Of a stretch of DNA of 64,000 nt, positions 35,269 through 42,867 are shown piece after piece; the stretch's first letter is position 1, and the number at the start of each line of letters is the position of its first letter. The DNA is from Phenylobacterium montanum (GTDB lineage: Bacteria > Pseudomonadota > Alphaproteobacteria > Caulobacterales > Caulobacteraceae), in the NCBI RefSeq assembly GCF_018135625.1, contig NZ_CP073078.1, forward strand, positions 4,992,501 through 5,056,500, written 5' to 3'. The notes under the pieces were generated by a model. It saw only the letters and a program-made list of their open reading frames with translations, was not told the DNA's origin and ran no database searches. The position numbers and the translations under genes are program-made.

Positions 35269-35616
35269 ATGCTTGTGAAGCGCCGCAAGGCCATGGAAGC
35301 CATAGCCCCCGAACTGTTCGCCGCCGAACAGGCGATCGACGACGCGATCCTTCAGGCCACCCGTCTGACTGCGGCCTTGATCAACGAACGCCGCAACGCC
35401 GGCCTTTCGGCGACGGTAGGGCAGGACGCTATCGAACGCTCCAGCGCCGCCTTCACCACCCTGGTGGCCGCCCGACGCGAGATCGTCGCTACCCATGTCG
35501 AACTCGGCGACCTAAAAAAGCAGCTGGGCCTGGGCGCGGTCATGGTCGGCAATGGGGGCGACAAACCCGATGCGAACCTCACGGAGCCGATGGGCCGCCT
35601 GCACGCCGTCTCCTGA
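35269..35616 (+). CDS. Small helical hypothetical protein
   Basis: 115 residues from the ATG at 35269, with GAGGAGG 5-7 bases upstream. The sequence is almost wholly amphipathic helix (EAIAPELFAAEQAIDDAILQ, ... TLVAARREIVATHVELGDLK), without signal peptide, cysteine or membrane segment. I do not recognise it. It follows the LuxR locus by 28 bases and is closed by a terminator at 35737-35771, so it probably shares the LuxR transcript and may work with that regulator. Confidence 0.75.
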   Translation: MLVKRRKAMEAIAPELFAAEQAIDDAILQATRLTAALINERRNAGLSATVGQDAIERSSAAFTTLVAARREIVATHVELGDLKKQLGLGAVMVGNGGDKPDANLTEPMGRLHAVS

Positions 35617-35736
35617 GCGCTGTCCCAAGGCGCGCTTCCGGGATGAAGCGGTGGCTCGCCCCCCCCACCGCTTCGCCGACGCCGCTTCCCCCCGCGGCTG
35701 TTCGGCGCTGCGACCGCTTCCCGACCAGCGGTCGCC

Positions 35737-35771
35737 GGGGCCGCGCGCGAGCGCGGCCCCGAACCTTTTTT
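35737..35771 (+). terminator. Intrinsic terminator after the LuxR/small-protein unit
   Basis: GGGGCCGCG and CGCGGCCCC form a 9-bp GC stem (35737-35760) around a six-base loop, followed by GAACC and TTTTTT at 35766-35771. It separates the small helical protein gene from the membrane protein gene at 35845. Confidence 0.85.
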
Positions 35772-35844
35772 GTCGGTGGGTTGGGGCGTGTCGGCAAGGC
35801 CGGCGGTGCAGCTCCAACGCCCACTCGTTCGCCGAGCGCTCGGC

Positions 35845-36303
35845 ATGACCTCCGCCCAGATCGTCGGCTGGGCCGCCTTGGCCTTGGCCTGGAGTGCTGC
35901 GCTGTGGAAGGGCGGGCGGCCGGAGCGGCTGGGGGCGAGCCTTGTGGGGGCGGCCTGGATCCTGACCCCCATCGTCGAGCTGCGCGAGAGCTGGTACCAG
36001 CCGCAGTACGGCATCTTGGCGGTGGACTTCCTGACGCTGGTGGGCCTCGCCGCCCTGGCGATGCGCTACGGGCGCTATTGGCCGATCTGCGCGGCGGGCT
36101 TCCAGGCTATCGCGGTGCTGACGCACCTCGCCTTCCTGGTCAATCCGCAGGCCCTCTATCGCGCCTACCTGTTCGGCAACTTCTCGATCGGCTTCCTGCT
36201 CCTGGGCGCGATCCTGGGCGGGGTGATCATGGAGGGGGGGACGCCGCCGCTTCGCCGGCCATGGGCCTGGCCTCGGCCGCCGGCTTCCCGTTCATCGCCT
36301 TGA
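35845..36303 (+). CDS. Small membrane protein, unknown function
   Basis: 152 residues from the ATG at 35845; an earlier ORF start lies within the terminator and is rejected. Four hydrophobic helices are visible (AQIVGWAALALAWSAALW, LGASLVGAAWILTPIVEL, ILAVDFLTLVGLAALAM, FQAIAVLTHLAFLV, with a last SIGFLLLGAILGGVIM). The length and pattern resemble small Caulobacterales membrane proteins of unknown role. The C-terminus (last ~25 residues, Pro/Arg-rich) overlaps the 3' end of the convergent XRE gene by 77 bases, so that part may be less constrained. Confidence 0.65.
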   Translation: MTSAQIVGWAALALAWSAALWKGGRPERLGASLVGAAWILTPIVELRESWYQPQYGILAVDFLTLVGLAALAMRYGRYWPICAAGFQAIAVLTHLAFLVNPQALYRAYLFGNFSIGFLLLGAILGGVIMEGGTPPLRRPWAWPRPPASRSSP

Positions 36304-36679
36304 CCAGCTGCAAGAGCACGCTGCGCAGGGCTGGATTGCGCAGGGTGCAATAGCCGTCGACCAGCTCGGGCACGCCCCGCACCTCGGCGAACCGGTGGAT
36401 GAAGTTGGGGATCGGCTTGACGTCGTCGTCCATCGGCAAGAGGTCGGCCGCGGAAATCGCCAGGAACCGCGCCGCCTTGACCAGCATCGAGGCCGAAAGG
36501 CGGTTGGATCCCCGCTCATACTTCTGTATCTGCTGGAAGGAGACCCCTAGCGCATTGCCGAGTTCGGTCTGGGAAAACCCACGGGCCAGCCGCATTCGTC
36601 GCAGGTTCAGCCCCACCTCGACGTCGATCTGGTCGGGTCCGCCCTCACTCACCGGCATGCGCCGCGACTGCTGTCCCAT
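36227..36679 (-). CDS. XRE family transcriptional regulator
   Basis: 150 residues from the ATG at 36679 (AAGGG about 9 bases upstream); a TTG start at 36718 would add 13 residues. The helix-turn-helix at residues ~25-80 is typical HTH_3: VGLNLRRMRLARGFSQTELG, then GVSFQQIQKYERGSNRLSAS. The C-terminal half is helical (ALRSVLLQLVKAMNG) and may dimerise. Proteins of this kind are common small regulators in Caulobacterales. It is convergent with the membrane protein gene and lies between that gene and the carbohydrate locus. The target is unknown. Confidence 0.88.
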   Translation of the reverse strand: MGQQSRRMPVSEGGPDQIDVEVGLNLRRMRLARGFSQTELGNALGVSFQQIQKYERGSNRLSASMLVKAARFLAISAADLLPMDDDVKPIPNFIHRFAEVRGVPELVDGYCTLRNPALRSVLLQLVKAMNGKPAAEARPMAGEAAASPPP

Positions 36680-36824
36680 CAGGATCGCCCTTTGCGGACA
36701 TATGGTCTGGATCGGCAACCATAGGCGCCTATTGCGCCGCTCGCCAAGGGGCTTCAGTGCGCCAGGCTCGAACCCCGGCTGATTTCAACCTCGCCGACAA
36801 GAAAACGGCGGCAAGCGGCGTCGC

Positions 36825-38819
36825 TTATCGCTGAGGCTTGTTCACCCCGAGATAGACCGTGCTCCAGAGTTGCGCCGCATCGGACTCGGTCCGGTCCGAG
36901 CCGCGCTGGCCGAACGGTTCGATCCGATAGCGATGGTTCCGGTAGGACCAGGACCAGAGTTCGGCATTGCGCTCGGACCGCGCCGCCTCGACCACGCGCC
37001 ACAGGCGATCGCGTGCGGCGGCCAGGATTGTGCGCGTCGAGGCGGGCAGATCGCCCCTTTGCAGTTGACGCTCCAGGCCCGCGATGAACAGGGCCTGCTG
37101 CCACGACCAGACCACCGCGCCGTGGTAGTGGTCGGGCCCGAACCGCGGCTGCAGGGCGGGGTCGGCGAAGGCCGGGTCGGCGACGACCATGCCGACAGGG
37201 GTCATCAGGCCGGCGGGAAAGGGCCGCATCGCGGCGGTCACCGCCTGCTCCAGCGCTTCCGGCGACGGGTCGAGGAACAGCAGGGCGAAGCCTTCGTCGG
37301 AATGCAGCACGGGGATCGGCCGCCCGCCCGCGTCCAGCGCCAGCGCATGGAAACGCAGGGGGCCGGCGCCGCCGAATGCGGTCACGGCGGGCGCGGGGTC
37401 GACCTTCAGCGCCTCGGCGTAGGCGCCCGCCTCCGCCGCAGCATCCGGCGCGGGCAAGGAGACGTCGAACAGGGGCGGCGCCTTCGAGGTCCAGACCTTG
37501 GCCAGCGCCTCGGCCTTGACGGCCAGGGCGTGGTCCGGATCGGCCAGCAGGCCGGCCTTGGCCAGCCGAGCGATGGAATCCAGCGCTGCGGGGACCAGCA
37601 CAGCATCTACGTCATAGGGATAACGGCCGCCCCCAAGCCCCTCCAGGCTGTCTCGCCACTCGCCGACCAGGGCGTCGGGCTTGAGGGCGATCAGGCTCTT
37701 CGCCTCGGGGTGTGCGCCGAAGGGCGCGGCCTGCCGCAGCACCCAGGCGGCGTTGCGCGCCAGGGCCTCCCGAACGCCAGGCCGATCCAGGAACGCTGCG
37801 CCCCGCGCGCGGCCCGCGGTCGTTTCCAGGAGGTAGTGGGCCATGACCGGCGCCAGCAGATAGGCGCCGTCGATGGGACGATAGTCATAGATCGGGGTGT
37901 CGGTCGCCGGTTCGCCCGCGGCCTTGTGCTGCAGGACGGCGTAGTCGCCGATGGTCTCCTCGTGGGCGACCTCGCCGTCGGTATTGACCCGCGCCAGTAC
38001 AGCCGCCAGGGCCGCCTCTGTCGCCCGCGGCGAGAGGGCTTCGGACAGCAGGCGAACGCTCAAGAGGGTGTCGCGGCCGAAATAGGTGTCGAACCGCCAC
38101 GAGCCGGCCAGCATCTTCTGGTCATAGGTCAAGAAGGCCAGGACATCGGCGAGGCGCTGGTCCTTGGCCGCCGCCGCGGTGAGAAGCTCGCTGCGAGGGA
38201 TCGGCGTCAGCGGCGGATCGCCGGTCAGGGCGACGAGGCGCAGTCGAAGCCGTCCATCGTGGGGCGCGATGAAGGCCACCCGGCCATCCGGCGTGCGAGC
38301 GACTTTGCCGGACAACGCCGTCAGGGTGAGCCTGTAGCCGGGCGCACCATCGAGGCGGGGGCGCGCCCAGGTCACGCGCGCGCCACGAACCTCGGCGGTG
38401 GCCGCAAGCTCAGGCGGCAGTTTGGCGCTGTCGTCATAGTCGCGCAGGCTGCGCACGCTGCCGAGCACCGCCTGGCGGACCTCCAGGCGACCGGCGCGGA
38501 GCGTGAGCAGGGCGCTGACGCCATGAAGGGCGGGGGCCTCAGCGGCCCGAAGCTCTGTGACCGGACCCCACTGGGCGGGTGTCCGGGTGGGGGCGAACCA
38601 CAGGCCGACCCCGCTGTCGCCGGCCGGAAAGGCTGTCAGCAGGCGCAGCCGGGGCTGGGCAGTGAGGTTGATGTGGGCAGCGACCGGGCCGTCCTGAAAA
38701 AAGGCGTTGCGGCTGCTTCCCTCGTCGATGACGAAGCGCAGGGGCGCAGGCCATGCGGCCGGTGCTACAGCCAGCAGCGCGGCGCCGATCAGGCCGGCAA
38801 ACAGCGCCGGACGCCTCAC
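36825..38819 (-). CDS. Exported (alpha/alpha)6-barrel glycosidase-like protein
   Basis: 664 residues from a GTG at 38819 that overlaps the TGA of the MFS gene (GTGA), so the two are translationally coupled. Signal peptide at residues 1-24 (ALFAGLIGAALLAVAPAAWP). An N-terminal beta-rich domain (~25-225) is followed by a six-hairpin domain with WRFDTYFGRDTLLSVRLLSE near residue 240, VNTDGEVAHEETIGD, YDYRPIDGAYLLAPVMAHYL and DHYHGAVVWSWQQALF, as in amylo-alpha-glucosidase and related glycosidases. The likely acid residues are in FGRD and HEE but cannot be proved. It probably trims the sugar handled by this locus in the periplasm. Confidence 0.78.
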   Translation of the reverse strand: MRRPALFAGLIGAALLAVAPAAWPAPLRFVIDEGSSRNAFFQDGPVAAHINLTAQPRLRLLTAFPAGDSGVGLWFAPTRTPAQWGPVTELRAAEAPALHGVSALLTLRAGRLEVRQAVLGSVRSLRDYDDSAKLPPELAATAEVRGARVTWARPRLDGAPGYRLTLTALSGKVARTPDGRVAFIAPHDGRLRLRLVALTGDPPLTPIPRSELLTAAAAKDQRLADVLAFLTYDQKMLAGSWRFDTYFGRDTLLSVRLLSEALSPRATEAALAAVLARVNTDGEVAHEETIGDYAVLQHKAAGEPATDTPIYDYRPIDGAYLLAPVMAHYLLETTAGRARGAAFLDRPGVREALARNAAWVLRQAAPFGAHPEAKSLIALKPDALVGEWRDSLEGLGGGRYPYDVDAVLVPAALDSIARLAKAGLLADPDHALAVKAEALAKVWTSKAPPLFDVSLPAPDAAAEAGAYAEALKVDPAPAVTAFGGAGPLRFHALALDAGGRPIPVLHSDEGFALLFLDPSPEALEQAVTAAMRPFPAGLMTPVGMVVADPAFADPALQPRFGPDHYHGAVVWSWQQALFIAGLERQLQRGDLPASTRTILAAARDRLWRVVEAARSERNAELWSWSYRNHRYRIEPFGQRGSDRTESDAAQLWSTVYLGVNKPQR

Positions 38820-40093
38820 GAGGCTGTCGCCAGGGCCTCGGGCCCCGCCTCGCCGGCCTGGCGGTCGATCCGATTGCGGAACACCGCCAGGCTGACCAGC
38901 AGCAGGCCCATGGGAGCCAGCGAACAGTAGAAAGCCGCCTGGCCGCCGAAACGGGTGAAGATCTGTGCGGTCAGCATGGACCCCAGCGTACCGCCAAGGG
39001 CCGAGAACACCACGATCAGGCCGGTCATGCCCGCATGATCGTGCTTGGGCAGGGTCGAGAGCATGGCCGAATTGATCGCCGGATAGATCGGGGCCAGGAA
39101 CAGGCCGATCATCGGAAACAGGAACGCCACCGGGGGCGCGCCCAGCCAGTTGGTCACGACCACGTCTCCCAGGCCCCGGGTCAGCGGCAGCGACAGCACC
39201 ACCAGGGCTCCGGCGGAAATGATGCAGATGTTGAGCACCCTGTACCAGCTGAAACGGGCCATCAATACGCCGGCGGCAAAGCGGCTGAGCGCCAGGGTGG
39301 CGGCGTAGATGCTGGCCGCCTGCACCGCCATCGGCGCCGACAGGTGCAGGATCTCGCTGTTGAAGGTCGGCAGCCAACTGCCCAGTCCCTGCTCGATCAG
39401 CACATAGAGGAAGGCGGAGGCGATGAAGGCCACCACCAGGGGCAGGAGGCACAGGCGCAGCATGGCCAGGAAATCGCCGCTCAATCTCGGTGTGGTGGCC
39501 CGCGCCTCGCGCTCGTCCAGCGGGGCGGTGGCGACCAGCAGGATGGCGACCAGGCACAGGCCCGCCAGCAGGATGTAGATGTGGGTCCAGACCAGCGAGC
39601 CGGGATTGCGCGGGTCGATGAACAGGCTGAACAGCCAATAGCCGGCCAGCACGCCGACCATGAACAGGCTCTCGATGAAGCTGGTCAGCTTGACGTGCTC
39701 GGCCCGGTCCTGGCTCAAAAGGCCGATCGAGGAATAGACCGACACCTTGACCAGGGCGAAGGACGCGCCGACCACGAGAAACAGGCCCTGGGTAGCGATG
39801 AAGCTCGGCGCCAGGACCTCGGCGCCGCAGGCGGCCGCCACCAGGCCAAGGCCCAGCATGATCGCCCGCCGAAGGCCCAGCCGCGGCAGGAACGAGGCCA
39901 CGGCGAAGGAGACCACGGCGATGGTGATGTCCTTGAACGGCTCCAGGGTGCTGGCGTGGACCTTGGAGACATGGAAACTGTTGATCGAGTCGAGGATGAC
40001 CGTGCCGACGCTGTTGAGGAAGACCGCGAAGACCATGTAGGCGCACGCCAGGGCGACCAGGGTTCGCAGCTTGCTCAAGGCGTGGTTCCTCAT
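38816..40093 (-). CDS. MFS transporter, probable sugar permease
   Basis: 425 residues with twelve membrane helices (first LVALACAYMVFAVFLNSVGT). The layout and the SFHVSKVHASTLEPFKDITI segment fit the fucose/glucose-type major facilitator branch, which moves sugars with protons. Start ATG at 40093 has no Shine-Dalgarno. Instead a strong intrinsic terminator ends 4 bases upstream, so expression needs read-through or a leaderless start. It belongs to the LacI-GH65-TonB-receptor-MFS-glycosidase locus and is coupled to the glycosidase gene by overlapping GTGA. Confidence 0.88.
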   Translation of the reverse strand: MRNHALSKLRTLVALACAYMVFAVFLNSVGTVILDSINSFHVSKVHASTLEPFKDITIAVVSFAVASFLPRLGLRRAIMLGLGLVAAACGAEVLAPSFIATQGLFLVVGASFALVKVSVYSSIGLLSQDRAEHVKLTSFIESLFMVGVLAGYWLFSLFIDPRNPGSLVWTHIYILLAGLCLVAILLVATAPLDEREARATTPRLSGDFLAMLRLCLLPLVVAFIASAFLYVLIEQGLGSWLPTFNSEILHLSAPMAVQAASIYAATLALSRFAAGVLMARFSWYRVLNICIISAGALVVLSLPLTRGLGDVVVTNWLGAPPVAFLFPMIGLFLAPIYPAINSAMLSTLPKHDHAGMTGLIVVFSALGGTLGSMLTAQIFTRFGGQAAFYCSLAPMGLLLVSLAVFRNRIDRQAGEAGPEALATAS

Positions 40094-40096
40094 CAG

Positions 40097-40145
40097 AAAA
40101 AGGGCCGCGGGGCGAAGGGAGGGGGAGTTACGCCGCCCCGCGGCC
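40097..40145 (-). terminator. Strong intrinsic terminator abutting the MFS start codon
   Basis: On the minus strand GGCCGCGGGGCG (40145-40134) pairs over 12 bp with CGCCCCGCGGCC (40114-40103) around a 19-base loop, and TTTTT follows at 40101-40097. The MFS ATG begins 4 bases later. The position suggests either a terminator of the receptor transcript or an attenuator that also hides the ribosome-binding region. Confidence 0.85.
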
Positions 40146-40210
40146 TCAAGGTTCGATAGATCCTAGACTAGAGTGGGTCGAGTTCAGGCGCGATCAGCGA
40201 CGGCCGGCTC

Positions 40211-40364
40211 GCCCCCTCCACCACCGCGCTGATAGCGCGGCGGTCCCCCTCCCCCGTGTCGCTTCGCGAAACAGGGGAGGAGAAGAGACCTCGAAGCCGC
40301 CATCTCCTCCCCTGCGAAATGCAGTGCAGCGGGGGAGGGGGACCACGAAGTGGTGGAGGGGGCG
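40211..40364. repeat. 154-bp inverted-repeat element (MITE-like)
   Basis: The left end GCCCCCTCCACCAC followed by GGTCCCCCTCCCC reappears inverted at the right end (40329-40364). Inside is a second inverted pair, AGGGGAGGAG (near 40273) and CTCCTCCCCT (near 40304). It has no coding capacity and sits within the sugar locus between the TonB receptor and MFS genes. The pattern resembles non-autonomous intergenic repeats of Caulobacteraceae; that comparison is from general knowledge, not a search. Confidence 0.75.
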
Positions 40365-40404
40365 CGCCGCAACCACCAGCGATTCAGGTAAATCCCGACC
40401 GTCT

Positions 40405-42831
40405 CTAGAACTTTACAGCCACCGAAACCTGGTATTCGGCGCCGAACAGGGGACGGCCCTCGAAGACCCCGCCGTTGCCGACGCCGGAGCCCAGCACCCG
40501 CGAATTGCCCTCGGTGATGGCCAGGGTGTTGGTCACGTTGGTCCCCGACAGCAGCACCGACCAGCGGTCGCCGATGTTGGTCTCGACGCCGAAGTCCAGC
40601 GTGTCGTACTCGGGCAGGACCTGGGTGTTCTGCACGTCGGCATAGCGCAGGCCCACATGGGTGTAGGTCAGGTAGGTCTTCACTTTCCCCCAGTCGAACG
40701 GGATGGTGTAGCTCGGCGTCAGGCGCATCTGGAACGACGGCTGGCGCTGGGTCTGCTTCCCGTTGTTGATCTGGTCGGTGTAGTGGCTGTCCTGCCAGTT
40801 GCCGCTGGCTTCGATCTCGGCGTTGTGGAACGGCCGCACCATGCCCTCGACTTCGAGGCCGTAGCTTTCTGATGCCAGCGTTTCTGTGAGCGGGGGGCCT
40901 CCGCTCGACAGGATTTGGCTGAAGGGCTCGCCCTTGAAGGTGTTGTAGAAGAAGGTGGCGTTGGCCGCGTACCAGCTGGTCGCGGTCTTCACCCCGCCTT
41001 CGTACTGTTTGATGGTCTCCACCTGGGGCAGGCCGCTGCGCAGGTCGTCGAAGTCCGGCAGGCGGAAGCCCGAATTGATCCGGGCGAACACGCTGAGGTC
41101 GTTCAGCACCCGATAGTTGGCGCCCGCCGTCCAGGACACGTGGCTGGCGGTGAAGTCGACCGGCTTGAAGGTGCCGTTCGGGGTCGAGGCGTTGTTGTCG
41201 TAGAGCGTCAGCGGATTGCCGTCGAGGTCGATGCTGCTGTCGTTCTCGATCGAGCCGGTGATGTGCTCCTGCTCATAGCGGACGCCGGCGTCCAGCTTCA
41301 GCTTGCTGGTCGGGTTCCATTCGTCGGCGACGAAGCCGGCGATGTTGCGGCCGTTATAGCTGGCGTTGAGCGCGAAGAAGGACGGCCCGACCTGGCCGTG
41401 CAGCGAGCCGACGGCGCCGTTGCTCAGCACATAGTCGATCAACCGGCCGTGGTTCTGCACGTTCATCAGCACGGTGTTGCCGAGGTACCAGTGGTCGGTG
41501 GCCGAATAGTCGGCGAAATAGACCCCCGCCGTCAGGGTGTCGCCTTCGAACAGGTCGCGGCTCACCCTGAGGTCGTCGGTGACCGACTTGATATGCTTGT
41601 CGACGATCCAAAGGCCGATCGGAATTACTTGGGTGTTCGGATCTACCGCGGCACCGTTGTCGACATACGTGCCTGTACCGGTCGTGCCCGCAGGAATATT
41701 ATTGCTCTGGGTGCTGACGACGCCAGCAATGTAATCGCTGAACGTCGAGGCGTTGGCGCCGTTGAACAGCGCATAGGTCGGGGTGTCGCCGTCGGTGAAG
41801 TTGAACTTGTTGCTGACGTGCCAGGCGTCGAAGTCCTGGTGATAGTCGACCCCGCCCAGGGTCACGCTGGCGCCGCGGCCCTTGGTGATGTCGCGGGTCA
41901 TGCTGACGCCGGGAGCCACCGGGAAGGTGAAGGTGCGCAACTCATTGCCCAGCAGCGACCCGGTCAGGGGATCGAAGCCCGGGAAGGCCGAGATGGTGTG
42001 GCCGCCGTTGCTCGAGAGCAGCGGAACCGAGGTGTAGAAGGTGTTGTCGTCGTCCAGGTGGCGGACGTAGGCGGTGACCGAGCCGTTCTCCAGATCGTGG
42101 GTCAGGGTCGCCACCACCTGACCGCCACGGTCGGCGGGGAAGCCGGGGTTCCGCACGCCGCCGGCGCTGCGATAGAAGCCGCCGATCGAGCCGTACCAGC
42201 CCTCGGCCAGCTTGATCCCTTCATAGCCGTCGATGCGGTAAAGCTCGTCGCTGCCGGCGGTGAGGCGCAAGCTGCCGCCCGGGTCGGTCTCGCCGTTCTT
42301 CTCGATGAAGTTCATGGTCACGCCGGGCTGGCCGTTGGAATAGATCGGCGCCGGCCCGCCACGCAGCACTTCAACCCGCTTGACCGTGTCGTCGATGCGG
42401 AAGATCGACGAATTCTCCAGGAACGACAGGGTCGGCACGGCGTAGACCGGCGAGCCGTCGAGCTGGATGGTCACGTATTGCGCGTCGCCCCCGGTGGGAA
42501 AGCCGCGCACCTCGATATTGGCCCCGTCGGTGCCGCCGGTGGTCTCGGCGAACACGCCGGGCACGATCTTCAGGAGGTTGGCCGTGCTCGACGGCTGCAC
42601 CTCGTGGATCTGCACCGCATTGGCGGTGGTGATCGAGAAGCCGGCGTCCAGACGGTTCAGGCCGCTGGTGCGCGCGGTGCCGGTGACGATGATCTCCTGT
42701 ACCGGCGCGGCGTCGGCCGCCGGGGCGGCGGCGGCCGAGGCCGGGGCGGTTTGCGCCAGGGCGGCGCCGCCAGCGGTCAGCACTGCGGCTGAAACCGATA
42801 TCATCAGGCCGCGACGAAATCCTATGCTCAT
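40405..42831 (-). CDS. TonB-dependent receptor of the sugar locus
   Basis: 808 residues, with GGAGAGGAAAC before the ATG. Signal peptide at 1-26 (VSAAVLTAGGAALAQ), a TonB box near EIIVTGTAR (residue ~46), a plug (NAVQIHEVQPSSTANLLKIV, VEVLRGGPAPIYSNGQPG) and a beta-barrel ending in QVSVAVKF with the terminal aromatic. It lies 36 bases downstream of the GH65-HAD gene and is followed by MFS and glycosidase genes, so the ligand is probably an alpha-linked glucoside. Only its 3' side carries an intergenic repeat and terminator. Confidence 0.93.
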   Translation of the reverse strand: MSIGFRRGLMISVSAAVLTAGGAALAQTAPASAAAAPAADAAPVQEIIVTGTARTSGLNRLDAGFSITTANAVQIHEVQPSSTANLLKIVPGVFAETTGGTDGANIEVRGFPTGGDAQYVTIQLDGSPVYAVPTLSFLENSSIFRIDDTVKRVEVLRGGPAPIYSNGQPGVTMNFIEKNGETDPGGSLRLTAGSDELYRIDGYEGIKLAEGWYGSIGGFYRSAGGVRNPGFPADRGGQVVATLTHDLENGSVTAYVRHLDDDNTFYTSVPLLSSNGGHTISAFPGFDPLTGSLLGNELRTFTFPVAPGVSMTRDITKGRGASVTLGGVDYHQDFDAWHVSNKFNFTDGDTPTYALFNGANASTFSDYIAGVVSTQSNNIPAGTTGTGTYVDNGAAVDPNTQVIPIGLWIVDKHIKSVTDDLRVSRDLFEGDTLTAGVYFADYSATDHWYLGNTVLMNVQNHGRLIDYVLSNGAVGSLHGQVGPSFFALNASYNGRNIAGFVADEWNPTSKLKLDAGVRYEQEHITGSIENDSSIDLDGNPLTLYDNNASTPNGTFKPVDFTASHVSWTAGANYRVLNDLSVFARINSGFRLPDFDDLRSGLPQVETIKQYEGGVKTATSWYAANATFFYNTFKGEPFSQILSSGGPPLTETLASESYGLEVEGMVRPFHNAEIEASGNWQDSHYTDQINNGKQTQRQPSFQMRLTPSYTIPFDWGKVKTYLTYTHVGLRYADVQNTQVLPEYDTLDFGVETNIGDRWSVLLSGTNVTNTLAITEGNSRVLGSGVGNGGVFEGRPLFGAEYQVSVAVKF

Positions 42832-42867
42832 GTTTCCTCTCCGTTTTTCCTTTAAGCGTGGGTCTCG

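Larger units (their letters stand above)
40094..40404 (-). other. Intergenic region inside the sugar locus
   Basis: 311 bases without a gene, between the TonB receptor stop and the MFS start, both on the minus strand. It holds the 154-bp inverted-repeat element (40211-40364) and, nearest the MFS gene, a 12-bp-stem terminator (40097-40145). The stretch between them (~40146-40210) shows nothing recognisable, although a promoter for the MFS gene would be expected there. Confidence 0.6.

Noticed and set aside
36761-36782. A GGTTCGAGCC-like tRNA T-arm motif on the minus strand
   Set aside because: The five-pair stem with a seven-base loop cannot be formed properly, and no acceptor, D or anticodon arm lies at the right distances, so there is no tRNA and no clear attachment site.
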